NCBI RefSeq assembly: GCF_009649175.1
Contig: NZ_WJPO01000008.1
Span: forward strand, 1 to 64,000
Origin: Rhodovulum strictum
Lineage (GTDB): Bacteria > Pseudomonadota > Alphaproteobacteria > Rhodobacterales > Rhodobacteraceae
Reading direction: 5' to 3'
DNA length: 64,000 nt
Of this stretch, positions 38,906 through 48,938 are shown one piece after another. The notes under the pieces were generated by a model. That model worked only from the letters and a program-made list of their open reading frames with translations. It had not been told where the DNA came from and ran no database searches. How positions within the stretch are numbered: the first letter of the stretch is position 1; every line of letters starts with the position of its first letter. A program made the translations under genes and the position numbers.

Positions 38906-41900
38906 ATGGCGATCACCGCTTCCATCCGTCACCTGACCCATTACCGCTATGACCGCCCGGTCAGCCTTGGCCCGCAGGTGATCCGCCTGCGGCCGGCGCC
39001 GCACAGCCGGACGCGGGTGATCTCGCACAGCCTGAAGGTTCTGCCCGAGGGCCATTTCGTGAACCACCAGCAGGATCCCTATGGCAACTGGCTGGCGCGC
39101 TTCGTCTTTCCCGAGCCGGTGCGCGAGTTCCGGATCGAGGTCGATCTGGTCGCCGACATGACGGTTTACAACCCGTTCGACTTCTTCGTGGACGAAACGG
39201 CCGAGGAATGGCCCTTCGACTACCCTGCCGATCTGGTGGAGGATCTGTCGATCTATCGCGCGCCCGAGCCTGCGGGGCCGCTGCTGACCGCCTTTCTTGC
39301 CACGATCCCGCGCGAGGTGACGCGCACCGTCGATTTCGTGGTCGCGCTGAATGCAAGGCTGGAACGCGAGATCGATTATGTGATCCGGATGGAACCCGGC
39401 GTGCAGACGCCCGAGGATACGCTGGGGCGGAAATCGGGCTCGTGCCGGGACAGTTCCTGGCTGATGGTGCAGGTGCTGCGGCATCTGGGCTTTGCCGCGC
39501 GCTTCGTGTCGGGCTACCTGATCCAGTTGAAGCCCGATCTGGTGGCGCTCGACGGGCCGCCCGGCACCGATCACGACTTCACCGACCTGCATGCCTGGTG
39601 CGAGGTCTATCTGCCCGGCGCGGGCTGGATCGGGCTGGACCCGACCAGCGGGCTGCTGACCGGCGAAAGCCATATCCCGCTGGCTGCAACGCCGCATTAC
39701 CGCAATGCCGCCCCGATCACCGGCATGGCCAGCTATGCCGAGGTCGATTTCAACTTTCACATGGAGGTGCATCGCACCGCCGAGCATCCGCGCATCACCA
39801 AACCCTTTTCCGACGAGGCATGGCAGGCGCTGGACGCGCTGGGCCATCGGGTCGACGCGGCGATTGCGGCAGCCGACATGCGGCTGACGATGGGGGGCGA
39901 GCCCACTTTCGTCTCGATCGACGATTTCGAGTCGGATGAGTGGAACATCGCCGCCGTGGGGCCGATGAAGCGCGGGCTGGCCGACCGGCTGATCCGGCGG
40001 CTGCGCGAGCGCTTCGCGCCGGGCGGATTCCTGCATTACGGGCAGGGCAAGTGGTATCCGGGCGAGACGCTGCCGCGCTGGACCTTTTCGCTCTACTGGC
40101 GCCGCGACGGCAAGCCGATCTGGAAGAACCCGGACCTGATCGCCGAGGAAGCGGCGCAGACCGGCGCGGGGCCGGATGAGGCCGCGGCGCTGCTACATGG
40201 CATGGCCGAGCGGCTGGGGGTAGACCCCGATTTGGTGGTGCCCGCCTATGAGGATCCGGCGGAATGGATCGTCAAGGAAGGCAACCTGCCCGAGAACGTG
40301 ACGCCCGAGAATTCCAAGTTGAAGGATGCAGAGGAACGCGCCCGCATCGCCCGCGTCTTTGCCCGTGGACTGACCGAACCTGCGGGCCATATCCTGCCGA
40401 TCCAGCGCTGGCAGTCAAAGGCGAGCGGTCCGCGCTGGCGTTCCGAACGCTGGAAGATGCGCCGGGGCAAGCTGTTTCTGGTGCCCGGTGACAGCCCGGT
40501 GGGGTATCGTCTGCCGCTGGGCAGCCTGCCCCATATCCCGCCCGCGCAATTCCCCTATACCTATGTCACCGACCCGACCATCGAGCGCGGCCCCCTGCCC
40601 GAGTTCGACGCCGCCGACCGCGCCGCGCGGGCCGCGCTGCCGGAAACCACGCCGGGCCATGCCCAGCCCGTCGCCCGGTTTACCGAGGGCACCGCCGGGC
40701 AGGATGTGCGCGAGCAGGAGCTTGGCACCGATGCAGTGCGCACCGCGCTGTCGGTCGAACCGCGCGACGGGCGGCTTTGCGTCTTCATGCCGCCGGTCGA
40801 GGATGCCGAGGATTATCTGGAACTTGTCGCCGTAGCCGAGGCGACCGCCGCCGAAATGGGCCTGCCCGTGCATATCGAGGGCTATGCGCCGCCGCATGAT
40901 CCGCGGCTGAACGTGATCCGCGTTGCCCCCGATCCCGGCGTGATCGAGGTCAATGTCCATCCCGCCACCAGTTGGGACGAGTGCAAGGCGATCACCCTTG
41001 GCGTCTATGAGGAGGCGCGGCTGGCCCGTCTTGGCGCCGACAAGTTCATGATCGACGGCAAGCATTGCGGCACGGGGGGCGGCAATCATGTGGTGGTCGG
41101 CGGCGCCACGCCGAACGATTCCCCCTTCCTGCGGCGGCCGGATCTGCTGCGCTCGCTGATCCTGTACTGGCAGCGGCACCCCAGCCTGTCCTATCTGTTC
41201 TCGGGGCTGTTCATCGGCCCGACCAGCCAGGCGCCGCGGATCGACGAGGCGCGGCATGACAGCCTTTACGAGCTGGAAATCGCGCTGAGCCAGTTTCCCG
41301 ATCCCGGCGAAGGCGCGGCGCCGCCGCCCTGGCTGGTCGACCGGCTGTTGCGCAACATCCTGATCGACGTCACCGGCAACACCCATCGCGCCGAGCTGTG
41401 CATCGACAAGCTTTATTCGCCCGACGGGCCGACTGGGCGGCTGGGGCTGGTCGAGTTCCGCGGCTTCGAGATGCCGCCCGATGCGCGGATGAGCCTTGCC
41501 CAGCAGGTGCTGATCCGGGCGATTCTTGCGCGGCTGTGGCAGAACCCCGTCAAGGGCAAGCCGGTGCGCTGGGGCACCGAACTGCATGACCGTTTCATGC
41601 TGCCGCATTTCGTCTGGGCCGATTTCCTGGGCGTGCTGCGCGACCTGTCGGAGCATGGCTTTGCCTTCCGGTCGGAATGGTACGAGGCGCAAGCCGAGTT
41701 CCGTTTCCCGTTCTGCGGCGAGGTGGAATACGAGGGCGTGCATCTGGAGCTGCGTCAGGCGCTGGAGCCCTGGCATGTGCTGGGCGAGCGCGGCGCCATC
41801 GGCGGCACCGTGCGCTATACCGACAGTTCGGTGGAACGGATGCAGGTGAAGCTGACCGCCTCGAACCCGGGGCGCTACATCGTCGCCTGCAACCGCCGCG

Positions 41901-42253
41901 CGGTGCCGCTGCATGCGACCGAAACCAGCGGCACTGCCATCGGCGGCGTGCGGTTCAAGGCGTGGCAACCGGCCGAGGCGCTGCACCCCGTCCTGCCGGT
42001 GAATGCGCCCCTGACCTTCGACATCTTCGATACCTGGTCGGGCCGCGCGCTGGGCGGCTGCACCTATCATGTCGCCCATCCCGGCGGGCGCAGCTACGAC
42101 ACCTTCCCGGTCAATGCCAACGAGGCCGAGGCGCGGCGTCTGGCGCGGTTCGAGAAGATGGGCCACACGCCCGACAGCTACTGGCCCGCCCCCGACACCC
42201 CGCATCCCGAGTTTCCGATGACGCTCGACCTGCGCCGGGCGGCCGGGATCTGA
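38906..42253 (+). CDS. transglutaminase-like / DUF2126 putative amidoligase fusion
   Basis: Encodes 1115 residues. Residues 1-260 form a bacterial transglutaminase-like module with N-terminal beta domain and catalytic triad Cys180 (SGSCRDSS), His229 (DLHAW) and Asp245 (GLDPTSG). From about residue 330 the protein is DUF2126, annotated as a putative amidoligase; [38 protein letters not shown] and [15 protein letters not shown] are prominent. No signal peptide is seen. It starts a three-gene operon with an ATP-grasp/alpha-E fusion and a second transglutaminase. The set is predicted from comparative genomics to make or modify peptides through amide bonds. The product is unknown. Confidence 0.88.
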   Translation: MAITASIRHLTHYRYDRPVSLGPQVIRLRPAPHSRTRVISHSLKVLPEGHFVNHQQDPYGNWLARFVFPEPVREFRIEVDLVADMTVYNPFDFFVDETAEEWPFDYPADLVEDLSIYRAPEPAGPLLTAFLATIPREVTRTVDFVVALNARLEREIDYVIRMEPGVQTPEDTLGRKSGSCRDSSWLMVQVLRHLGFAARFVSGYLIQLKPDLVALDGPPGTDHDFTDLHAWCEVYLPGAGWIGLDPTSGLLTGESHIPLAATPHYRNAAPITGMASYAEVDFNFHMEVHRTAEHPRITKPFSDEAWQALDALGHRVDAAIAAADMRLTMGGEPTFVSIDDFESDEWNIAAVGPMKRGLADRLIRRLRERFAPGGFLHYGQGKWYPGETLPRWTFSLYWRRDGKPIWKNPDLIAEEAAQTGAGPDEAAALLHGMAERLGVDPDLVVPAYEDPAEWIVKEGNLPENVTPENSKLKDAEERARIARVFARGLTEPAGHILPIQRWQSKASGPRWRSERWKMRRGKLFLVPGDSPVGYRLPLGSLPHIPPAQFPYTYVTDPTIERGPLPEFDAADRAARAALPETTPGHAQPVARFTEGTAGQDVREQELGTDAVRTALSVEPRDGRLCVFMPPVEDAEDYLELVAVAEATAAEMGLPVHIEGYAPPHDPRLNVIRVAPDPGVIEVNVHPATSWDECKAITLGVYEEARLARLGADKFMIDGKHCGTGGGNHVVVGGATPNDSPFLRRPDLLRSLILYWQRHPSLSYLFSGLFIGPTSQAPRIDEARHDSLYELEIALSQFPDPGEGAAPPPWLVDRLLRNILIDVTGNTHRAELCIDKLYSPDGPTGRLGLVEFRGFEMPPDARMSLAQQVLIRAILARLWQNPVKGKPVRWGTELHDRFMLPHFVWADFLGVLRDLSEHGFAFRSEWYEAQAEFRFPFCGEVEYEGVHLELRQALEPWHVLGERGAIGGTVRYTDSSVERMQVKLTASNPGRYIVACNRRAVPLHATETSGTAIGGVRFKAWQPAEALHPVLPVNAPLTFDIFDTWSGRALGGCTYHVAHPGGRSYDTFPVNANEAEARRLARFEKMGHTPDSYWPAPDTPHPEFPMTLDLRRAAGI

Positions 42254-42254
42254 G

Positions 42255-44657
42255 ATGGGCTCGACCGACCATAAGGCCGAGGATCCCGCGGCCGCGCTGT
42301 TGCAGGGCTATCGCCCGCCGCCGGGCGTTGCCGACGAGATGCTGCGGCCCGATGGCGGGATCAGGCCGGTCTGGCAGCCGCTGATCGAGTTGCTGGCCGG
42401 ACAGACCCCGGAAGAACTGGTCCAGCGCTTTTCCCGGGGCGACCAGCACCTGCACGATACGGGCGTCTATTACCGCCAGCACAGTTCGGGCGGCTCGACC
42501 CTGCGCGACTGGCCGCTGAGCCATATCCCCGTGATGATCGCCGACGAGGAATGGCAGCGGCTTTCCGAGGGGCTGATCCAGCGGGCGGACCTGCTGGAAC
42601 GGGTCATGGCCGATCTTTACGGGCCGGGCGATCTGGTGGCGGACGGGCTGTTGCCCGCGGATCTGGTGGCGCGCAATCCCGAATGGCTGCGCCCCGTCGT
42701 GGGCATCCGGCCGCGCTCGGGCCATTTCCTGCATTTCCTGGCCTTCGAGGTGGGCCGCTCACCGGACGGGTCGTGGCTGGTGCTGGGCGACCGGACACAG
42801 GCGCCGTCGGGCTCGGGCTTTGCGCTGGAAAACCGGATGGCGACGTCGCGGGTCTTTCCGGACCTGTTCCCGAATGCCAATGTCCGGCGGCTGGCGGGCT
42901 TTTTCCGCGCCTTTCGCGACACGATGAACGAACATCGCGGCGAAAGCGCGACCCGGGTCGCGATCCTGAGCCCGGGCCAGCATACCGACACCTATTTCGA
43001 GCATGCCTATATCGCCCGCTATCTGGGGTTCCTGCTGCTGGAATGCGAGGATCTGAAGGTCGAGCATGGCAGGCTTGCGGTGCGCACGATCGACGGGCCG
43101 CAACCTGTCAGCGTGCTGTGGCGGCGGCTTGACTCGCGCTTTGCCGATCCGCTGGAGCTTGACGAAAGCTCGGCGCTGGGCACGCCGGGCATGGTCGCGG
43201 CGCTGCGGGCGCAGGAACTGACCATGCTCAACTGCCTGGGCTCGGGCGTGCTGGAGGCGCGCGCGATGATGGCGTTCCTGCCGCGGATCTGCGAGCGGCT
43301 GACCGGCGCGGCGCTGAAGATCCCCAATATCGCGACCTGGTGGTGCGGCCAGCCCGCCGAACGCGCCTATGTCACCGACAACCTGCACCGCATGATGATC
43401 GGGCGGGCGCTGTCGACCGACCTGCCCTTCGAGGTCGATGCCCTGACCGCGCTGGGCGGCGATTTCCGGGGCAGCGCGCAGAAACCCATCAGCGCCTGGA
43501 TCGCGGCCGATGGCGCCCAGCTTGTCGGGCAGGAGGCGGTCACGCTGTCCACCACCCCCGCGATGATCGAGGGCGAACTGGTGCCCCGGCCCATGCTGAT
43601 CCGGGTCTTCCTGGCGCGCACGCCGCGCGGCTGGGCGGTGATGCCCGGCGGCTATGCCCGCATCGGGCGCACCGAGGATCCCACCGCGCTGGCGATGAAG
43701 AATGGCGGCTCGGTCGCCGATGTCTGGGTGGTCAGCGATGCCCCGGTCACGCCCGAAAGCCTTGCCCTGCAGCATAACGGGCCCTTCGTGCGCCGCCTGC
43801 CCGGCGTCCTGCCCAGCCGCGCGGCGGACAATCTTTACTGGCTGGGTCGCTATGTCGAACGGGCCGAGGCGCGGGTGCGCGAGCTGCGCGCCTATCACCT
43901 GCGGCTTGAGGAGGTCGGCCATCGCGAGATGCCGCTGATCGACTATCTCGAACGCTATCTCGAAGGCTACGACCTTGACCCGGACGAGCCCCTGCCCGCG
44001 GGTGTACTGCATCTGTTCGACGCGGCGCAGGGCTGCGCGGGCAAGGTGCGCGACCGGTTCTCGACGGATGGCTGGCACGCGCTGACCGATCTGGCCTTTA
44101 CCGCGCATGGCATGTTCAACCGGGTGCGGCCTGGCGATCAGGCGGCGCGGCGGATGACGGAACTGTTGCGCAAGCTGGCGGGCTTTGCCGGGCTGGTGCA
44201 TGACAACATGTTCCGCTTTGCCGGCTGGCGCTTCTTGACCATGGGGCGCGCGCTGGAACGGGCCGACCAGATGCTGTCGGCGCTGGCGACCTTTACCGCC
44301 CCGGACGCGCCGCCGGGCAGTCTGGATGTCGCGGTCGAGGTGGGCGACAGCGTGATGACCCATCGCCGCCGCTATCCGATGGCCACCGGCTGCAACACCG
44401 TCGTCGACCTGCTGGCGCTGGACGTCGACAACCCGCGTTCGGTGCTGTTCCAGCTCGACGTGCTGCGCGAGCAGGAGGCGATGCTGACCCGTGCGCGCGA
44501 GGGCGGGACGATGACCGATCTGGCCCGGCGCATCCTGCTGGTTCACACCGATCTGTCGGTGGCCGCGCCCGACGACATGACCCCCGAGCGGCTTCTGGAG
44601 ACCCGCAAGGCGATCCGCGACATCTCTGACGCGCTGACCGCGCGCTATCTGAGCTAG
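42255..44657 (+). CDS. circularly permuted ATP-grasp / alpha-E domain fusion
   Basis: Encodes 800 residues. Residues about 60-480 are a circularly permuted type 2 ATP-grasp domain (DUF404/407 class), including SGSGFALENRMATSRVFP and NLHRMMIGRAL. From about residue 510 it is an alpha-E domain (DUF403), all helical, starting SRAADNLYWLGRYVERAE. In many bacteria these domains are separate genes; here they are fused. The ATP-grasp would activate a carboxylate for amide-bond formation. The start follows the previous stop by one base, and the next gene starts 4 bp after the stop. Confidence 0.88.
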   Translation: MGSTDHKAEDPAAALLQGYRPPPGVADEMLRPDGGIRPVWQPLIELLAGQTPEELVQRFSRGDQHLHDTGVYYRQHSSGGSTLRDWPLSHIPVMIADEEWQRLSEGLIQRADLLERVMADLYGPGDLVADGLLPADLVARNPEWLRPVVGIRPRSGHFLHFLAFEVGRSPDGSWLVLGDRTQAPSGSGFALENRMATSRVFPDLFPNANVRRLAGFFRAFRDTMNEHRGESATRVAILSPGQHTDTYFEHAYIARYLGFLLLECEDLKVEHGRLAVRTIDGPQPVSVLWRRLDSRFADPLELDESSALGTPGMVAALRAQELTMLNCLGSGVLEARAMMAFLPRICERLTGAALKIPNIATWWCGQPAERAYVTDNLHRMMIGRALSTDLPFEVDALTALGGDFRGSAQKPISAWIAADGAQLVGQEAVTLSTTPAMIEGELVPRPMLIRVFLARTPRGWAVMPGGYARIGRTEDPTALAMKNGGSVADVWVVSDAPVTPESLALQHNGPFVRRLPGVLPSRAADNLYWLGRYVERAEARVRELRAYHLRLEEVGHREMPLIDYLERYLEGYDLDPDEPLPAGVLHLFDAAQGCAGKVRDRFSTDGWHALTDLAFTAHGMFNRVRPGDQAARRMTELLRKLAGFAGLVHDNMFRFAGWRFLTMGRALERADQMLSALATFTAPDAPPGSLDVAVEVGDSVMTHRRRYPMATGCNTVVDLLALDVDNPRSVLFQLDVLREQEAMLTRAREGGTMTDLARRILLVHTDLSVAAPDDMTPERLLETRKAIRDISDALTARYLS

Positions 44658-44661
44658 ACCC

Positions 44662-45555
44662 ATGGCGATCGACTACGACATCCGGCTCGAGATCACCTAT
44701 GCCTACGCCGCGCCCGCGGGGTCGAGCCGCACGATCCTGCGCATGCTGCCCCTGACCGGGGCAGACCAGCATCTGGTCTCGGGCCGCGTCTCGACCGATC
44801 CCGAACCCGATTTCCGCCGCGACGGGGCCGATTTCTTCGGCAATGCCACGACCGAGATCGCCCATGACCGGCCGCTGACCGAGATCGCCTTTCGCTTTGC
44901 CGGCCGGGTGCGACGGCTGGGCGGCGGCCCCGAACTGGACCTGTCGACCGATCTGGGCCGGCTGGGCGAGGAAATCGCCGCGATCCGGGGCATCGGCCCC
45001 ACGGTGCCGCATCATTTCCTGGGCAATTCCGAACGCATCCACCACGAGCCCCGGATCGCGGCCTTCGCCGATGCGCTGGTCAAGCCGGGCATGTCGGCGC
45101 TGGCCGCAACCCGCGCCATTTCGCATGCGCTGCACCAGCGATTCGAGTTCGACCCCGAAGCCACAGAGGTCACGACGCCGCCCATCGTGGCCTTCGAGGC
45201 CCGGCGCGGCGTCTGTCAGGACATCAGCCATGTGACGATCGCGGCGCTGCGCGCGGTCGGCATCCCGGCGGGCTATGTCAGCGGCTTTCTGCGGACCAGG
45301 CCGCCGCCGGGCCAGCCCCGGCTGGAAGGCGCGGATGCGATGCATGCCTGGGTGCGCGCCTGGTGCGGCGCCGAAACCGGCTGGATCGAGATCGACCCGA
45401 CCAATGACCTGCTGGTGGGAACCGACCACGTTTCGGTAGCCATCGGGCGCGATTACGCCGATGTCGCCCCCGTGCGCGGCTCGCTCAGGACAGAGGGCAC
45501 GCACACGACCGCGCACAAGGTCGACGTCATCCCCTGCGAGGGCCGCAGCGGATAA
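44662..45555 (+). CDS. transglutaminase-like protein
   Basis: Encodes 297 residues: an N-terminal beta domain and a transglutaminase-like core with Cys185 (RRGVCQDISH), His228 (DAMHAWV) and Asp245 (IDPTNDL), the full catalytic triad. Bacterial members are usually peptidases or peptide-modifying enzymes rather than cross-linkers. No signal peptide is visible. It is the third gene of the amidoligase operon. The proteasome-like Anbu gene that accompanies such clusters in other bacteria is not in the window. Confidence 0.88.
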   Translation: MAIDYDIRLEITYAYAAPAGSSRTILRMLPLTGADQHLVSGRVSTDPEPDFRRDGADFFGNATTEIAHDRPLTEIAFRFAGRVRRLGGGPELDLSTDLGRLGEEIAAIRGIGPTVPHHFLGNSERIHHEPRIAAFADALVKPGMSALAATRAISHALHQRFEFDPEATEVTTPPIVAFEARRGVCQDISHVTIAALRAVGIPAGYVSGFLRTRPPPGQPRLEGADAMHAWVRAWCGAETGWIEIDPTNDLLVGTDHVSVAIGRDYADVAPVRGSLRTEGTHTTAHKVDVIPCEGRSG

Positions 45556-45720
45556 GCCGCCGCCGCAGGGCGACGCGCCCCCATGCCCCCGGTCGCGCAG
45601 ATGCCGCGTCAATGCCGCCGCCCTGCCGCGCGCGCGGCGAATTCCGGCCGGGGTTTCACGGCATGTTAGCTTTTCCGGGTCATCACAGAATCTGCGGCTT
45701 CATCAAGGAAAAGAACGAAC

Positions 45721-47598
45721 GTGAAGGGTCTGTCACTGAAAGCGCTGCTCGCGCTGGGCACGGGGTTGCTGTTTCTGGCGCTTTGCGTCGCCCAGGCGGC
45801 TGTCCTGCACCATCAATCCGCCAAGGCGATGCAGGATGCAGCGCTCAGCCGACAGGCGGTGTCGCTGCGAATCGTGATCGACCGGTTCCGATCCGCCTTC
45901 GAGGGGATCGAGGTTGCAGCCGCGGCCGATGGCACGGTGCAGCGGGTCACGTGGGACCGGCTGCCCGAGATCGGCGATCATGACGTCATCGACCGGGCCG
46001 GCGCGATCTCGGGCGAGACCGCGACGCTTTTTGCGTGGGAGGCCGCCCGGGGCGAATTCGTGCGGATCACGACCAATATCCGCAAGGACGATGGCACGCG
46101 CGCCGTCGGCACGGTGCTGGGGCGCGACAATCCGGTTCATGCCGCGATGCTGCGCGGCGAACGCTATACGGGCCAGGCGCAGATCCTCGGCAAGCCCTAC
46201 CTGACCCTTTACCAGCCCATCCTTGCACCGACGGGCGAGGTTCTGGGGATCTTCTATGTCGGCATCGACCGCAGCCGGATCGACAGCGCCATCGCCGCCC
46301 AGCGATGGGCCAGCCTGCTCGTGTCGGGGCTGCTGATTGTGCTTGGCGTGGCGCTGCTTCTGGCCATGCTGAACGTCCTTTTCCGCCCCCTTCCCGCCCT
46401 CGGCCGCGCCTTCGAACGGATGGCCGGCGACGATCTGGACACCGAAGTTCCCCATACCGGCCGCCGGGACGAGATCGGCGCGATTGCCCGCAGCGCCGAT
46501 GCCTTCCGCGCAAAGCTGGCCTCTGCCCGGGTTCTTGACGCGCAAGCCCGGCAACGCCAGCAGGAGACCGTCGAGATCGTCGAGATCCTGCGCACCGGGC
46601 TTGAACGGCTGGCCGCGGGCGATCTGACCCATGCGCTGGAAACGCCGTTTCCTGACGAATACGAAGGGCTGCGGGCCGATTTCAACAGCACCATCGAGAC
46701 CCTGAACGAGCTGATCGCGTCGCTGGTCGAGAACGCGACCGAGATTCGCACCCGCGCGGGCGAGATCGGCTCTGCCTCCGGCGAACTGTCGCAGCGCACC
46801 GAGAACCAGGCCGCGACGCTGGAGGAAACCGCCGCCGCGCTGGACGAGCTGACCTCGAGCGTGCGGGCCGCCGCCGATGGCGCGGCCGAGGTCGAGCGGG
46901 TCGTGTCAGCCGCGCGCGGCGATGCCGAAGCCTCGGGCCGGGTGGTGAGCGATGCGATCGGCGCGATGTCCGAGATCAAGCGGTCATCCGACGAGATCGG
47001 CCAGATCATCGGCGTGATCGACGACATCGCGTTCCAGACCAACCTGCTGGCGCTGAACGCGGGCGTCGAGGCCGCGCGGGCGGGCGAGGCCGGGCGCGGC
47101 TTTGCGGTCGTCGCATCGGAAGTGCGGGCACTGGCGCAGCGCAGTTCCGACGCCGCCAAGGAAATCAAGACCCTGATCGGCACCAGTTCGGATCAGGTCG
47201 AATCCGGCGTGGCGCTGGTCAACCGCGCGGGCGAGGCGCTGAGCGACATCGTGGGCCGCGTGGCGAACATCGCCGACCTGGTCTCGGGCATCGCCACAGG
47301 CGCGCAGGAACAATCGGTGGGCCTGGGCGAGATCAATGTGGGCGTGACGCAGCTTGACCAGGTGACGCAGCAGAACGCCGCCATGGTCGAGGAAGCCACC
47401 GCCGCCAGCGCCACCCTGCGCCACGAGGCCGAGACGCTGGAACAGATGGTGTCGCGCTTCCGCGTCCGGCGCAGCACCGGAACCGCCATGCGCGCGGTGC
47501 CCGACAGGTCCGGCCCGCCGGGAGCCGCCCGGGTTTCGGGCACGCGCGACGAACCGGCCTTTGCCCGGCATGGCGGGCGGGCGGTTCGCTACCTCTAG
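45721..47598 (+). CDS. transmembrane methyl-accepting chemotaxis protein with Cache sensor
   Basis: Encodes 625 residues. Two membrane segments (about 7-29 and 196-221) enclose a periplasmic single-Cache-like domain. Then come a HAMP domain (about 220-275), a second HAMP-like linker (about 285-335) and the MCP signalling domain. The hairpin tip contains [20 protein letters not shown] in conserved form. The start is GTG 45721 with AAGGAAA upstream. A basic, flexible tail of about 45 residues ends the protein. It should sense a small extracellular ligand; ligand unknown. No other chemotaxis genes are nearby. Confidence 0.92.
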   Translation: MKGLSLKALLALGTGLLFLALCVAQAAVLHHQSAKAMQDAALSRQAVSLRIVIDRFRSAFEGIEVAAAADGTVQRVTWDRLPEIGDHDVIDRAGAISGETATLFAWEAARGEFVRITTNIRKDDGTRAVGTVLGRDNPVHAAMLRGERYTGQAQILGKPYLTLYQPILAPTGEVLGIFYVGIDRSRIDSAIAAQRWASLLVSGLLIVLGVALLLAMLNVLFRPLPALGRAFERMAGDDLDTEVPHTGRRDEIGAIARSADAFRAKLASARVLDAQARQRQQETVEIVEILRTGLERLAAGDLTHALETPFPDEYEGLRADFNSTIETLNELIASLVENATEIRTRAGEIGSASGELSQRTENQAATLEETAAALDELTSSVRAAADGAAEVERVVSAARGDAEASGRVVSDAIGAMSEIKRSSDEIGQIIGVIDDIAFQTNLLALNAGVEAARAGEAGRGFAVVASEVRALAQRSSDAAKEIKTLIGTSSDQVESGVALVNRAGEALSDIVGRVANIADLVSGIATGAQEQSVGLGEINVGVTQLDQVTQQNAAMVEEATAASATLRHEAETLEQMVSRFRVRRSTGTAMRAVPDRSGPPGAARVSGTRDEPAFARHGGRAVRYL

Positions 47599-47816
47599 AC
47601 GTCTTCCCACCCGGGATGCCGGGGCGCGGGCGCGAAGACCTGCGCGCCCCAGCCCCCGGGCGGCAACCGGAATGCGATGGGAATAATGTCACGCGACCGC
47701 CTCCGGTATGACATGCGTTGCAGCGCTGACACATGCCTGTCACGCGGCCGGGTTAGCTGAAGGCGCAGAAGCGGTCGCCCGGTGGCGGCCCGACCAGCAA
47801 GGGATGCGCCCTGCCC
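47599..47816. other. intergenic region before agt
   Basis: No gene is seen. A GC hairpin (47628-47634 with 47643-47649) lies just after the chemoreceptor gene and may help end its transcript. A PHO box is near the agt end. ATGTCAC at 47686 and TATGACAT at 47707 form a looser inverted pair of similar half-sites. Confidence 0.5.
47726..47743 (+). promoter_or_regulatory. PHO box (PhoB-binding site)
   Basis: CTGACAC (47726-47732), a 4-base spacer and CTGTCAC (47737-47743) form an 11-bp-period direct repeat. It matches the consensus CTGTCAT-N4-CTGTCAT at 11 of 14 half-site positions. It lies 73 bp upstream of the agt start. A weak -10 (TTAGCT, 47753) is about 9 bp downstream, near the spacing seen in PhoB-activated promoters. 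Confidence 0.7.
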
Positions 47817-48938
47817 GTGACGCTCGATGTGACGCTCGATCTCGCCCCAGCCGATCCCCGCGCCCGACCGGCCGCGCCGCCCGCCCGAACCCGTCCGGCC
47901 GGGCCTCTCCGGATCCTGATCGTCAGCGATGCCTGGCAGCCCCAGGTCAATGGCGTCGTGCGGACCTACGAGAACCTGACCGCACGCCTGAGCGGCGCGG
48001 GCCATGCGGTGCAGGTGATCGGCCCGGCGGCCTTTCCCGGCCTGGCGCTGCCCTCCTATCCCGAGATACCGCTGGCGCTGCCCTTCTACCGGCGGCTTGC
48101 CGACATGATCGAGGCGTTCGGCCCCGATGCGATCCACATTCCGGTCGAAGGCCCGCTGGGCTGGATGGCGCGGCGCTGGTGCCTGGCCCGCGGCGTGCCG
48201 TTCTCGACCGCGTTTCACACCGATTTTCCCGCCTATGTCGCCCTGCGCGCGCCGGGCGCCCTGCGCGGCGCCACGGGCGCAATGACCATCGCCGCCCTGC
48301 GCCGGTTCCATGCGCGGGCGCATCATGTCTATGTCGCGACCGCCGCGCTTGAGGAAAAGCTGCGCGGCTGGGGCTTTGCGAACCGATTCGTGCGGCTGTC
48401 GCGCGGGGTGGACCTGGACCTGTTCCATCCCGGGCCCGCGCGGCCCGAGACGGCCGATCCGCCGGTGCTGCTCTATGTCGGGCGGGTCGCGCCCGAAAAG
48501 AATATCGAGGCCTTCCTTGCCCTGCCCGGCGCGGCGCGAAAGGTCGTGGTGGGTGACGGCCCGCTGCTGGCCGCGCTGCGCCAGCGCCATCCGCAGGTCG
48601 ATTTTCGCGGCACCCTGACCGGCACGCCGCTTGCCGATGCCTATCGCGCGGCCGATGCCTTTGTCTTTCCCTCGCGCACGGACACGTTCGGGATCGTCGT
48701 GATCGAGGCGCTGGCCTGCGGCATTCCGGTGGCCGCCTTTCCCGCGCTGGGGCCGCGCGACATCGTCGGCGGCGATCCGCGGCTGGGCGCGATCGACGAG
48801 GATCTGGCCGCGGCGGTTGCCCGCGCACTGGCGGCGCCGGGCAGCCGGGCCGACCGGCACGACCATGTCCGCGCCCAGTACAGCTGGGACGAGGCGGCCC
48901 GCATCTTTGCCCGAAACTGCGCGGACATGGCCGGATGA
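47817..48938 (+). CDS. agt: GT4 glycosyltransferase, probable glycolipid synthase of lipid remodelling
   Basis: Encodes 373 residues of the GT-B fold. The N-terminal Rossmann domain starts RILIVSDAWQPQVNGVVRTY. The donor-binding C-terminal domain has YVGRVAPEKNIE and the EX7E-type region FPSRTDTFGIVVIEALACG. Such enzymes glycosylate diacylglycerol to form non-phosphorus membrane lipids. Start taken as GTG 47817. The stop overlaps the metallophosphoesterase start (ATGA). The plcP-agt pair is known in marine roseobacters, where phosphate starvation induces it; the PHO box upstream supports the same role here. Substrate is inferred from context. Confidence 0.72.
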   Translation: MTLDVTLDLAPADPRARPAAPPARTRPAGPLRILIVSDAWQPQVNGVVRTYENLTARLSGAGHAVQVIGPAAFPGLALPSYPEIPLALPFYRRLADMIEAFGPDAIHIPVEGPLGWMARRWCLARGVPFSTAFHTDFPAYVALRAPGALRGATGAMTIAALRRFHARAHHVYVATAALEEKLRGWGFANRFVRLSRGVDLDLFHPGPARPETADPPVLLYVGRVAPEKNIEAFLALPGAARKVVVGDGPLLAALRQRHPQVDFRGTLTGTPLADAYRAADAFVFPSRTDTFGIVVIEALACGIPVAAFPALGPRDIVGGDPRLGAIDEDLAAAVARALAAPGSRADRHDHVRAQYSWDEAARIFARNCADMAG

